Shown here: positions 44,086-56,160 of the stretch, piece after piece | Layout: each line of letters opens with the position of its first letter | Position numbering within the stretch: the first letter of the stretch is position 1 | DNA from: Stephania yunnanensis | Lineage: Eukaryota; Streptophyta; Magnoliopsida; Ranunculales; Menispermaceae | Reading direction: 5' to 3' | Assembly (NCBI GenBank): GCA_039657365.1 | Contig: CM077582.1 | Location: 53,083,818-53,147,817, forward strand | Length of the DNA stretch: 64,000 nucleotides | Position numbers and translations under genes: made by a program | Notes under the pieces: model-generated | What the model was told of the DNA's origin: nothing | The model's input: only the letters and a program-made list of their open reading frames with translations | The model's database searches: none

Positions 44086-44461
44086 GGCCTTGTTTGGTTA
44101 GGGGGTGGAGTTATCTTACAAGAGATAACTTAGAGGGAGTTGAGAACTAATCTTATTTGATTTTCCAACTTGTCCGCAAGTTATCTCTCAACTTACACCT
44201 TAGGGTGCGAGATATCTCCCTACCACCCCCTAGGAAGTTATCTCATAGGGGTTGTGGACACAATTACCCCTCATTGATGACTCATTTCTTACTCATCTTT
44301 CTCTTATTTGAAGGCTATTTATGTTAATTCATATTTTTTATTGTTTAAAATTTTGAAACTTTCCTACAAATTTAAAGTTAAACTAAACATGTAAATATGA
44401 ACTCCAAGGAGATAGATCTCAACTAACACTGTAAAATAGCATAAATGAACCAAACGAAGTC
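44086..44461. mobile_element. Tourist-type MITE (PIF/Harbinger)
   Basis: Starts GGCCTTGTTTGGTTAGGGGG and ends ATGAACCAAACGAAGTC; the ends are inverted copies over about 14 bp. TSD is TTA on both sides (44083-44085 and 44462-44464). 376 bp, with no coding capacity. Both the terminal motif and the TTA duplication are typical of Tourist elements. Confidence 0.85.
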
Positions 44462-45059
44462 TTAGTATTTATTTTGTATTTATGTATAGTTTCAATAAGT
44501 TAACTAAGTTAAGTTGTTCACGACTTATTAAATTATTATAAGTTGAGTATTTAAGTGGAAGTCTTTAAAATATGTAAGTATTATAAGAATCAAAAGTTTG
44601 TATTTAAAAACAATTCTATTGTGTGGAAACTCGGCATGAGATAACATGTGTATCAAAAACTAATAAAAATACAAAATATGGTCATATACGTGTATTGGGT
44701 ACACAAGTCCTCTCAAAACCTCATAAAAGCAATAAATAATATATACAAATTTCTACGCAAAAAATTGATGGGGCTCTTTTAACTCATATGTAGTCGCCTA
44801 AAACCCTTTGCCTAGGCTTGTCGTAGAATCTGCAATTTGTCACAAAAAATAATGAAACATTTTAGTGACTAAATCTCAGAGAAAATTAATATTCATGAAA
44901 TTTAATAAAATGACTATAATTCATGCAATTTAAATAAGAAACAGAAAGTAAGGTAATCGCATGAAAATAAGTTGCACATAAGTCGAAATTGGTTACGTGC
45001 AGTGTGACAAAAACCTTGGTCGACATTCGGGAACCGATTTAGCTAAACCAAGAGGAACC

Positions 45060-47803
45060 TGTGACGGCCCCAACTACAAATAAGGGCACCGCCCGGCCTA
45101 ATCCCTTAATTAAGCCCTAATCTCCCATATAGGACCTAACAAGGAATTAGTCAGCCTTATTTAAACACCTACACGCTTACCATTTATGATACCCCCTACA
45201 GTTAACTTACTTGTTCTAGTGACTAACCTATGGTTGTCTATGAATCAGAGTTACTTAAAAAAAAAATTTTCTAACAAATTATTCAGCGGAAGTCTTATTT
45301 AGTTACTAATGGAAATGAAATCCTAAGGCCTAACCTATTGTGGAAAAACCAGAAAATAGTGATCACATGCATATATAAACAAAAATGGTGATATATATAA
45401 CATGTGTCTAGTTCTATAGTCCTATCACTCAACCCAAAAGGCAAATGAGCATGTACATAACAAAAAGTTATACAAAAGCATACAAAACGTACAAAAGTAG
45501 GTCGTAGCAGTCCTCCGCCGGCTCAGAGGTAGTCACCAATCTTCTCTTTGTCTGGTCTGCTACTCGGTTGATCTGCACCACCGTCACAAACTAGACGGTG
45601 AGTGTATGAATATATTTAAGTAATACTAAAAGACATCGATCCACATTCCCGAATAAGCAACAAGTATTGCATAATTTAAATAGAAACTTATGTTGAAAGG
45701 AATATCATGCAAAGAGATACTTGAGTTAATCACATATGAAATTGACTTCAGGTTAAGTAGTAATGGATTAGGGTCGGTCGTCCGCGATCTTCATCATATC
45801 AGCCTGTCCACTACAATCTGAGCTCTTCTCCATAGCATTTCATCACAAATTGAGCTCTATATCATAATGTCAAAAGGTCGTACGTACGATACGCCTTTTC
45901 TATTCCAAGTGAATTAGTTGTCACCGGAATGTATACTTGCTAACATACCCGAGTTTTAAAACTCGTCATGTTCAACCAAGTTATTCTTGCGCCAACAAAC
46001 CCCGAGGTCCGGTTACCCCGTTCGAGGCACGTTACCTCGTGTGTCATACAAGGTAGTGGAGAAATTTCCTAACATCCCGACAAGTCTAGTGACCCTCGTA
46101 TGAAAGCGAAATTTCTATCATCGAATGACCCTAACCACAAGAACCACTTTCATATTCAAAAACGACGCAGTATTGGAATCCAAGAGATGTAATAGCATAT
46201 CACTGCACAAAGGATTTGAGTCAAAGTATACAAACTATCCTAATAGCTTGCTATATCACTGACTCACACACGACAATCAATATAACAAAGTATAGGAATT
46301 AGAATCAATGATATACAAAACAAAGTATGCTATGAACATCATAAAATGAGCAACTGAACAAGTCATAGCATATGAATTTCAAAGGTAATTCAGTTCGAAT
46401 AACTGAAAATAAATAAATAAATGGAATGAAATGTAAATAAATGTCTCAAATCAATTTACTTAAATACACACAACAATTCCTAAGCTATCCGACTTTCGTC
46501 GCGTCGATGTACGCACCCAAACCCCATAATAGCTCCTCTAGGATCCTAACAATTGAAAATGTTTAAGTTCTAATTTAATGATTTAACATCCCTAAATTGG
46601 TCGACATCGGTCAAAATTGAGTTCGAGACCAATTTGCCGATTTCACATTTTTCGAGGTAAAACCCCGGTATAACGCCTCGACCGACTCCCGAACTTTTCA
46701 CTTTTTATAGGAATATTGAAGTTTTATTGATTTGGGTCACAAATATATTTTTCCTGTTTTTCTGTAATTTTCCTGAATTTTTACATATTTTTATCTATTT
46801 TCAAGAATTTTTTATATATTAAAATTGTTTAATTTTAAATTAAATAATTAAATATATATTATATATATAAATAAATGGGTGGGTCCGAGTCAAACCCGAC
46901 CCGGTCCAATCGGATCCGGGTCGACCCGACCCGGTCCAGCTGGACTCGGGTCGGTTTGACCCGACCTCCCCCCCCCACGGGTTCGGGTCGGCCCGACCCA
47001 CCCGGGCCCGGTCGATCCGGCCCGACCCTCGGGTCTTCTTCTCCGAGCACAACGTGCGTGTTTGTTTTTTTTTTTTTTTTGTGTTGGGGTTGGCTCCCAA
47101 CTCCAACCCCAATGGATTTTGATGGCAAGGGAGATCCCCTTGCCATCTCCCCCAAGTTTTTGTCGGTGGGCCATGGAGGTCGATCCTCCATGGCCACGAC
47201 ACCGACACCATAACAACAACAGACGACACAATAGCCAAACCAAAAACGAGATCAATGACTCACCTTACTTCGAGCTTGGTTGATCTCTCTCTTTCTCTCG
47301 GTTTCTCTCCTTCTTCCTCTTCTCGGCTCTTCTCTTCATCTCTGTTTCAATTTTTCTTTTCTGTTGTTATTGTTTGGTCTTTTTTTTTTCTCTCTCTGTT
47401 ATATATATATATATATATTGGAGATCAAAATGACCCATTTATGTATATATAGATATGTGGTGTATATATTAGGTGATGTGGCCTCTTAGGGTCCATATCC
47501 ACATCCCCTTATGATTTTTTTCTTAAATGAAATTCTTTAAACTTACCCTACGAGCTGTTGCCTCGGGCCTACGTCTGTACGCAACACGAGGCGCGTCCCT
47601 CGCTCGTCTTAATATCTGCATACCTGTAAATGACTTAGTAGTCTACACATATACAATATACTAGGCAAACAACACAACAAATATAACATTTACCTAGGCC
47701 ACCGTGCCTCGGTAGTGACACGTATCGCACTGCGGGTCCCGCGTCACGCGTCATTGTGTCCTAATTAACGAATTAAACGTGTATTGATTATTGGGCCGTG
47801 ACA
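45060..47803 (-). mobile_element. Solo LTR F (gypsy, 2744 bp)
   Basis: Plus-strand ends are TGTGACGGCCCCAACTAC and TATTGGGCCGTGACA. GAACC flanks it on both sides (45055-45059 and 47804-47808). With no internal region and an intact TSD it is a solo LTR produced by LTR-LTR recombination. It shares its left part with LTR C. Confidence 0.9.
46880..47195 (-). repeat. LTR module in F: GACCCG array, poly-T, three hairpins
   Basis: GACCCG words (46880-47035), a T run (about 47064-47080), then hairpins at 47086-47110 (GGGGTTGG/CCAACCCC), 47121-47147 (GATGGCAAGGG/CCCTTGCCATC) and 47169-47195 (GGCCATGGAGG/CCTCCATGGCC). The last two stems are perfect over 11 bp. Open frames here are low-complexity artefacts. 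Confidence 0.85.
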
Positions 47804-49440
47804 GAACCTATAACAATCATCTCGTCAAACATCTCACGATTAAATGAGAGGAACTCATGAACAGTACAGCCCCGTCCAAACATCTCTCGAGAGGAACCCA
47901 TGACAAAGGCTAGGTCTCCGTCAAACATTTCTCAACCTAACGGGTCTCACGAGAAATAGTCACCGGGTAGCCTCTAGATGGGCAACTACTCGAACAACGC
48001 GGGGTAGTTAGCCCTGAAGTGTTAGTTTGTGCTATGTCTGACCTCATTGACAAACACACAAACCACGTGGGGGTGGATAAGCAATAAGTGGATATCGATA
48101 ACTATCACGATAGAATAATTGAAATTTAAAATAAATCAAGTGCAATAAATGAATTCTAACTAATTTTCTCATGGGTTTAATTACCTCTAGCAATCACAAA
48201 TCGCCTTAAAAACGTCCTGTTCGCGTATTAAGATGCACACCTGACATCCGACTATGGTCTCTTAAGTTCTTAGTGTTCAATTATACAATTTTAATAAGCA
48301 TTTTAAAGTCACATAGAGTGAGTTTATAATGTGAAACAAAAAATTTACAATTTTATTCCAAAATTTAGTTGTGGCACACTTTTCGAGTTATATCGGGATG
48401 CCAAACACCCAAAAAATTTCGAAACCTATTTTCCAACTTTTTTCTAATTTTTCATATTTTCTTTGATTTTTAAATTTTTCATAATTTTCCATCTATTTTT
48501 CATAATTTTTTGTAATTTATTTTATTTAGAATCATATTTATTTAAATCTTAATTAATTAATGGGGTTAGACTTGAACCGGGCTTGATTCGGTGGTCGGCC
48601 TGACTCGGTCCAACCGGACTTGGTCGGTTTGACTCGTTCCATCCGAGCCAGGGTCGCCCCGGCCTGTTCGGGCTTGGGCCGGGTCGACCCAATCCACGAT
48701 CCGTATGAGGTAGCTAGGCGCGGCTCGCTTGGCTACCCCTCCATTTCATTTTATCTGTGGAGAGAAATCTCTTCAAAGACGATTTATAATCTTTTTTTTT
48801 GTTTGCAATACAAAATCAATAACAACAACAACATTAGCAACAACCCTCACACCGCCACCATTGAACCCATTTCCATAAAAACCCAAACTATTACACAAAA
48901 TCTTATGTAGTTTAAGTGCAAAAGAAAAATGAGAAACATTACTTAAGTTGAATCTTCAAGAAACCTTGTCAACTCTTTAATCCGTCCTCTTGCTCTCAAC
49001 TTTCAAACTATTCACTTTTTTTCTTCTTTGTTAGGGAAAGAGAGAGAGAAGAGAAGACATGTGAGTGAGGGAGGGAGAAAGTGGGAGCGAAAGATGAAAT
49101 GAGATAAATGGTTGTCCTCATTTCAAGGGAATTAAGAGGTGAGGTGTCAAGCCACCGTGAAGAGAGAGAAAGATGGGGTTTGTTTGTTTTCTAAACTATT
49201 GACTACACCACATGCCAGAGTTACGCATACCCTACGACATCTTACACACTCGTCACTCACGTAGGCAATGCGATCAATGAGAATCTTAATAGTAGTGTGA
49301 CATGAATATTAATAATAATATAATAAATTAATATGTATCACGTAGGCAAGACTTATCGACGGTGTCCACATAGGTCTGACATATTGGTCTTAATCTGTAA
49401 TTAAAAATATAATTAAGATTAATTAGAGCGGATCATTACA

Positions 49441-50328
49441 ATTTTGCAAGTTGGTGTGGAGAAGATGAAGATGATCCAGCAAGTTTGGAAATGAAGTTCT
49501 CATTTTTACATTCGCTGAAATCTCTATCAATTCAGGAACTTCTTCGTCAATCTTGAGAGGAAAAGATTTATTTAATTCGGAAATTTGGAAAGGTATGAAA
49601 TTCGGAAATTTGGAAAGGTGGCTCGGAGATTTGGAAAGGTGTTATTGCTTGGGTAATGCTTTAGTAGGCATTCTTTTTGTGATGCAATCATTTCCTCGAA
49701 AGCTTAAGAATGAAAGACCCGAGATATTATTTTGAAGTAGATTTGGTACCTTTGGCTATAGGTAATTAATTTTAATTTATTGATGATCTAAACAAAGACC
49801 AATACTAGTTGAATGAATTCATAAAACTAATACTAGTTTTAGTTAAACCAAATATATAAGAAGCACCTATAATTTATAAATTAAAGATTTTGTTTTTATC
49901 TTTTTTTTTTTTTTTTCTATTTTACTTTTTTTTTTCAAGTTAAAAGTTCTTTAGGTGCTTATCAGTTTTATAGTCTTGTAGGCGAACTTGCTTTAAGAAT
50001 CCAATTTCTTAATCCTTTATATACAATTTCCATAAATGGTGGGTATGTTCTAATGCTCGACTCTTGAAAATTACATTAGGATTTATGTACAGAGATTCTT
50101 TTTAGCAGCCTTTCCAAACCTCTATACTTCTCTTATGGATATGAGTGATAGGATAAGACTTAATGAGAGGCTTTAATTGTAGGCATACCTGTGGATTCTA
50201 AAAACTTTTTTGTTTTTTTGTTTTTTGTTGAAAGTTTCAATCCACCATTTATGCGAGTTCTTAATTAATTACTTTGATTAGTTGTAAATGTTGCCCTGTC
50301 TCATCACATGCCTTCCAACTTTGCTAGA
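49441..50328. other. DNA between LTR E and gypsy D; no gene recognised
   Basis: A 60-codon plus frame (49553-49735) is built largely on a short tandem repeat. Poly-T runs near 49910-49935 and 50206-50228. No domain seen. Confidence 0.45.
49576..49640. repeat. Three copies of a ~22-bp tandem repeat
   Basis: Units are variants of TCGGAAATTTGGAAAGGT, separated by 4-6 bases. Confidence 0.85.
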
Positions 50329-50879
50329 TATAACGACCCGTTTTATTAACGCCGTTAATTATTTTGTAATTTCAGACATGGACGCCAGCTCAGATCCACG
50401 TGGACGCTGCGAGTAGGATAGGATACACGTCGACCTAGGTACACTAGTTAATTATGTGTTATACTGCTTATTAGCGATCCATTTTATGAATTTATTTACT
50501 AATACATCGCATTTGTGTATGTTGTATGGTTATATCGTATGAGATTGTGTGATTGGGTAGTCACCTTGAAATGCATGTCAACGCGAGTATCGGAGAGGCG
50601 AATTATGGTACACTAGAAAATTCGACTAAGTCACGTTAATATCAATAAGTAATCAAATAATATGGATAATGTAACCATAGACTAAGTTGATTAAGTTAGA
50701 ACAATAGCTTATGACATGCCTTGGAATGTGTGTCGGGATGCGAGACACTAGGTACCAGGTAGCCGAAGGTTAGTGGAACTATAAGTTGGTTAATTTTGGT
50801 CAATAGAAACACTGACTATATGACTAAATGAGCTTAAGGAAATGTAGTTAAATCACATGACACTACAAGAAAAATGATA

Positions 50880-51036
50880 TTTAGAAACGGAATTAACAAC
50901 GGAATTAAGTTTCGTTGCTAAGAAAAAGTGGTTAGAGACAGAATTGAGACGGACTAATTAAGAGACGGAATAAAGAGAGATCACATATGGAAATAGAGAC
51001 GGAAATAGAGACGGAATTAAATTTCATCTCTAAATA
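50880..51036. repeat. Left subterminal repeats of the CACTA element
   Basis: Variants of GAGACGGAATTAA and AACGGAATTAAGTTTCGT, the counterparts of the denser array at 55595-56160. Confidence 0.8.
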
Positions 51037-51118
51037 ATGGTGCCAACATTCCCACTAAAATTTTCTTTTTTTTATAAGCGTTCATCAAATCTCGAGATTC
51101 GTGCGTGCTTCGATATAG

Positions 51119-51149
<31 letters not shown>

Positions 51150-51158
51150 AAAAAAAAA
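51119..51158. repeat. Poly-C (21) followed by poly-A (19)
   Basis: Adjacent homopolymers inside the CACTA element. Such runs are prone to sequencing error, so the lengths are uncertain. Confidence 0.85.
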
Positions 51159-51172
51159 TCGATCGTCCAAAC

Positions 51173-51510
51173 TAAAAACCAAATGTCTTTCTCTCAACTC
51201 ACTTTCTCTCTGGTTGCACTCTGGTCTCTCTCTCTCGCTGCTAACCGCCTCTAATCGGCTCTTTGCTCTCTCTTTCCGGTCACCGCTCACCGCTCTCTCA
51301 TCGGTCATCTCCGCTCACCGCTATCTGCTCGCTCTGTGCTTACCGCTCCGCTCACCGCTCTCTGCTATCTGCTCGCTTTGTGCTCACCGCTCCGCTCACT
51401 GCTCTCTGCTCATCGAGGACGTTCTCTCCCTCTCTCACCGCTCTCGGACCAACGTTTCCCTCTCTCTCTCTCTCTCTCACCGCTATCTCTCACCGAAATC
51501 TCTCTCCCAA
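51173..51510. repeat. CT-rich low-complexity block with short repeats
   Basis: CTCTCT tracts and many copies of CGCTCACCGCTC and TCTGCTCGCT. The 199-codon open frame across it (51037-51636) has Ser/Leu-rich low complexity and is not accepted as a gene; it could be a captured 5' leader. Confidence 0.8.
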
Positions 51511-51736
51511 ACCCTAAATCTCTGTCATCGTTGCGATTGCAACTGCGACGAGGCCGTCGGCTCTGCCGTTGCCTGCTGCCGCAGAGATTGGAGCCTCCGA
51601 AACCCTAAACCGTCGCCGACCTACGCCCCACCCTAAGCCGTCGCCGAACTAGTCAAGGTAACACCCTAAGCTGTTAGTCTTTTTTTGTTTTTTTTTGTTT
51701 TTTTTGAATGGGTGTTACAATTTCGATTGAATGATA

Positions 51737-52345
51737 GGTTTATTAATTCCATTGATTCAAGGTCATGTTCCTGAGAATCATGTTGTTCCTTATAATGCAT
51801 GTCATCAATATAAACAATATAGATTGTCTTTTCCATTGAGTTCTGTCAAATCTACTTCTATTTTTCAATTACTTCATATCGATGTTTGGGGTCCTTATAG
51901 ACAATCCTCTTTACTAGTTTCACATTACTTTTTTACCATTGTTGATGATTTAGTCGATACGCTTGGATTTTTTGATTGCCTATAAGTCTTCTACACTTGG
52001 ATTTTTTGATTGCCTGTAAGTCTTCTACATTACATATGATTGAGCAGTTTCTTGCCTATATTCACAATCACTTTTAAGTATCTGTCAAATATATCAGATC
52101 AGACAATGGTACTGAATTTGTAAATCAAAGATGTGCTTATTTATTCTCCAAGCTTGGGATTGTTCATCAGAGATCATCTCCTTACTCACCTCAATAGAAT
52201 GGGGTTGTTGAGAGAAAGCATCGCCACCTATTACAAATTACTAGAGCCTTGATTTTTCAATTATGATTGTCTAAAAGGTTTAGGGGAGATGCCCTTTTCG
52301 CAATTACTTATATTTTGAACAGATTGCCCTCTCAAATTCTATAAT
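51737..52345 (+). pseudogene. Ty1/copia integrase fragment inside the CACTA element
   Basis: Reads CHQYKQYRLSFPLSS and LLHIDVWGPYR, then, after breaks, IRSDNGTEFVNQ, SPYSPQ-stop-NGVVERKHRHLL and RFRGDALFAITYILNRLPSQ. This is the end of the zinc domain plus most of the catalytic core of a copia integrase; the Asp of SDNG and the Glu of VVERKH are present. Stops, and a 33-bp tandem doubling of GGATTTTTTGATTGCCT near 51965-52025, break it. No LTRs were found around it. Confidence 0.83.
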
Positions 52346-52566
52346 GAAAGTCTCATTTTCAAATTCTAAAAAAAAGAGATTCTAACTTCAATGACAACTT
52401 TATTATTCCATATGTTACATAACACACATGGTTGGTTGCTATAGCAAAAAATCAGAATTAAGATCTCACTCACAAGTCACAACACATGTATGTACTTAAA
52501 CTGAAAGTTTCCCATTCACAATCAAATGTTATGTTTGATGGTTATTTTTTTTTCTTAATTTCAGGC
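52346..52566. other. Junction DNA, nothing recognised
   Basis: AT-rich stretch between the copia fragment and the first captured exon. Confidence 0.35.
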
Positions 52567-55190
52567 TATTGGACATTAGAAACTAGCAGGATCAACCTTT
52601 CCTTTTTATTGCTGACAAGGCTGAGGATATTCTTCAACCTAAAGTGGTAAGTTGGAGCATACCAGTGCATATATTTTTTAATCCCGAATCCATTAGTGCA
52701 TATATCTCATTGTAAAGCTACACCCGACTTGATATATGGTTGTGTTCCCCCTCTTTGCATATATCTCGCTTAATTTTTTGGGATTTAATCATTTGGTGCA
52801 AAAATTTTTTCTTAAATAAAAAAATTCCTTTTTTTCTTGATTTTTTTAATTTACATGGGAAATCGAGCTTGTTTGGTGCCTGAAATTCCAAGAAAGAATT
52901 GGTTGATGAAGGAAATACATTGCTTATTTATTTCTTCATTTTCTTGCAGATGGAGTTCTTAGTGTTTTGACTACAGGTGGGTTTTGTTTTTCTTTGAAGG
53001 AATTATGTTTGGAAAGATTATGTAGTTAATCCTTTTAGTCCGTGAAGAGGTCCTAGGACAGTCTAGATAAATTTTAAATTTTAATCTTTGAAATTTTCTA
53101 ACAAATTGCTGCACTCAAGAATCTTCTTGGTTCTCAATCTAATGGGAGGCAAGTAGCCAATAAACTCCCTATGGTTTGGCTGGAAAGGAAATGCTAATGC
53201 AATCCACATATTTTAGGGAAGGGTGAATTGGAATTGTAATTCACCAAAATCTGACAAAGTACATTTCCTTGGTACTTCACTGATATCTCTATTTTCAATC
53301 TTGTCAATATCATTTTTGGATAATGTAGGACTTTTCGATGAAGAGATCTACAAGTATTGCTTAAATTTAAAGGAACATGTTACTTCCAGAAGGTCAACGA
53401 GGTTACCTTCAAGGTCTAAGCATGGCCAAAAATTTAGGTATGCATTTATTCACTAAATTTAGAAGGTTTAGATGTTTTTACTGTGATAACTTGGCTTTTC
53501 TTTTTTGCAGTGGGACTCAAATAACTTTGTGCACTTACGAAAGCATTAATAACTTAGTCACTGGGTTCACTTGCTTCCTTCAAAAGGTTTTGCATGCCTC
53601 ACCTGTCTTTGGCTCTGTTTCTAGAGTTGTGGAGGGAAATCGATGGATGCTTTGTCTTGAAATTAGTTATGAACATATCGTGTTGTGTATTCATGCTTTG
53701 TTAGCAATTACTCTTCCTTGTGGGTAGCATGCAGTTGGAGGCTTGCTTTATATTATTTGCAGCACTCATTTTCTAGACTTTTGGATCTTCACATGTGAAG
53801 TTGTATTTGTTACCTTAGTATTTTCGGTCCCATAACTTCCCGAAATGCAATATATTATTTGCATCACTCATTTTCTAGACTTTGTGTCAAGTGTTCTTTT
53901 TAAGTTGTATTGCATTTTATCTTTGTTCAATGTTTCTGACTAACTTCTGTTGTATTTTCCATACCTTCTGCAGATGCTAATCTTAAAAATTCTTGTAAGT
54001 TCTCTGCCAAGAGTGCGTGGTATCTGGATTTAAAGATTACGTTCTGAAGCATGGGAATACTTTAGATAAACAATGCCAATCTTGCTTCTCAAACAGGTCC
54101 GTAATTCAGGACTAACTGCAATTTTTTATCTATCCAGATTTTTTGATGTTTCTTGCATTATTTTACTTTATTACTAAACATTTTATCTGTGGCGTGCAAC
54201 TGCCATCATACTATCTACTTAAGCTCGCTAATTTGTTCCATTGCAATGCGCCATGTTACCCATTCAGTAATTGTGCAGCTGTGTTAATGATTAGTACTTT
54301 TCAAAAGCCTCCACTTGACAACTTGAAGCTCAATATATTTTTTTTGTCAAATTTAAATAAATTGTACCCTCACAAGACACTTCTCTTAGCTTCTAAAATC
54401 GTGATGATCATCCTCATCCATGAAGTAGAGTATTCTCTTTGTAGTGATCTCATAAAGATTGGAACTGCAAGTGATTCTCTTTAGTGTGTTTCGTGCTCAT
54501 TATTATTTCAATAAATAATAAGGAGGGCCATTAAAGTCATAGACTCGAAGATAATGTTCAGGCAAGACCTTGGGAGCTAAGATTCGCTTTTTGGGCTCCT
54601 TCCAAAATTGTAGTAAACGTTTATTGCTGCTCATAGACTGCCTAGACCATCTTGGATTTAGTTTTTGATTGCCAACTTCACTGATCTTTAAGCCACTCAA
54701 GATAATTTGAAGATCTCCCAGGGCAATTTGGAGCTCTCATGTAGAAGCTATAGTAAAGGCTTAGGTGCATAATCTCCAATAGCATCTTGCAAATGTCTTG
54801 CTTTCTAAAATTATTGAATCAAATGATCTTAAATGCGGCAAGTGGTGTTTTTCTCACCATTGGGAACTTCAATCTTATGTCGCATCTTTTTCTTTTTATT
54901 CAACATTCTTTTTATGAATGGGGTTATCTTATATGAACTGCTTGTCCAGGTTTTCTATTTCCAGAACTTTCTCCTATGCCCGATTTCCTCATCGCTTCTC
55001 AGTTCACTGGCAAGCATTGACTGGAAAAGTTTTGGTTTGAATGTCAAAAGTAGTGCCATTGATGAAGATGGCGATGCAGTGCTGGAATGGGAGATCTTGC
55101 CACCATTAGTGCATATATCTTATTGTAAAGTTGCGCCCGACTTGATATATGGTTGTGTTCCCTCTATTTTGCTATCCCTTTTGAGTTAAC
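52567..55190 (+). pseudogene. Captured multi-exon plant gene fragment, family not recognised
   Basis: Several exon-like pieces, some with splice signals, in one orientation. First, DQPFLFIADKAEDILQPKV ends at GTAAGT (about 52648). Next is LNLKEHVTSRRSTRLPSRSK (about 53367-53425). Then, after TTTTTTGCAG near 53510, comes INNLVTGFTCFLQKVLHASP followed by VVEGNRWMLCLEISYE. Last is WKSFGLNVKSSAIDEDGDAV followed by LEWEILPPLVHI (about 55020-55115). They look like parts of a single nuclear gene, but I cannot name it. A ~60-bp piece is present twice (52692-52752 and 55105-55165). Stops between pieces rule out a working product. Confidence 0.6.
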
Positions 55191-55594
55191 TGAGTAGCTA
55201 TGTACATGATCTATTTAATTATCTATGATGTTGAATTTCATGTAAATGTGCAGTCCTGGCCATGTTGTTATAGATTGTACAAGGCTTTTTTGTGCATATT
55301 TAGAGGATTGGAAGTTTTTTTTTGTGGTTGTTGAACAATAGGATTGGTGGTTTTGTGCATACTTAGAAATTTGGAACATATATTAAACTTGACAAGCTTT
55401 CTCTCATTTGAATATTTGTTGTTGATATATATTGTCAATGTATGTATGTCAAATTCTGCTTATTTGGGGGATGTTAGCACCCCCAAGGAGTTGTTAGGGG
55501 GGGTGCAGGCGATGGAGTAAGTCATATGGTTGTATTTTCAGGTTTAAAGGTTATGGAGAACCAATTGGATTAAGCTTAGGTTTGAAAACTAAAC
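55191..55594. other. CACTA interior, no gene seen
   Basis: T-rich DNA with no coding signal, leading into the subterminal array. Confidence 0.4.
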
Positions 55595-56160
55595 AAAGCG
55601 GAATTGAGACAGATTAGCAACGAAATTCAAAGATTCCGTTGCTATTCCGTCTCTAATTTTTGAGGAATAGATGCATGAATCAGCGACGGATCAGAGACAT
55701 AATTATTGTATTCCGTCTCTGATCCGTTGCTAATCAGAGATGGATCAGAGACGAAATCCAATAATTCCGTCTTTGATCCGTTGCTAATCAGAGACGGATC
55801 AGAGACGAATACAATAATTCCGTCTCTGATCCGTTGTTAATCAAAGACGGACCAGAGACGGAATTTTGTATTCTGTCTCTAATCCGTCTCTGATTAGCAA
55901 CGAATCAGAGACTGAATGCAATTACAATTGTACCCTTTAGAAGAATTTCCATTTCTATTCCGCCTCTTTTCTGTTTCTAAATTCCGTCTCTAATCCGTCT
56001 CTAATCAGCTATAGAAACACATTTTCGTTGCTGATTGAATCAGCGATAAAGATTTTAGAGACGGAATAGATTCTGTCTCCGTTCCGTTGCAGAACTGAAT
56101 TAGAGACGGAATTTATGCTAATCAGAGACGAAAATTTTCGTTTCTGATCTGCTGTTTTTT
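55595..56160. repeat. Right subterminal repeat array of the CACTA element
   Basis: More than a dozen direct and inverted copies of GAGACGGATCAGAGACG and its complement TCCGTCTCTGATCCGTTGC. In this superfamily such arrays bind the element's accessory protein. Because copies alternate in orientation, a transcript would fold strongly. Confidence 0.88.

Larger units (their letters stand above)
43948..49440 (-). mobile_element. Old gypsy LTR (E), minus strand, split by two insertions
   Basis: The left end (GAAGGCCCCAACCTTCGAG) aligns to LTR ends of B (reverse complement of GCCTCGGAATTTGGGGCCG). The right end is GGATCATTACA, a worn GGGCCGTTACA. A Tourist MITE (44086-44461) and solo LTR F (45060-47803) lie inside; without them it is about 2.4 kb. 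It contains its own worn GACCCG-like array (48565-48720). No internal region or TSD was found, so it is probably a solo LTR. Confidence 0.68.

Noticed and set aside
51037..51636. 199-codon open frame after a poly-C/poly-A run
   Set aside because: The composition is CT-repeat-derived Ser/Leu; it has no recognisable domain, and the frame depends on an unreliable homopolymer.
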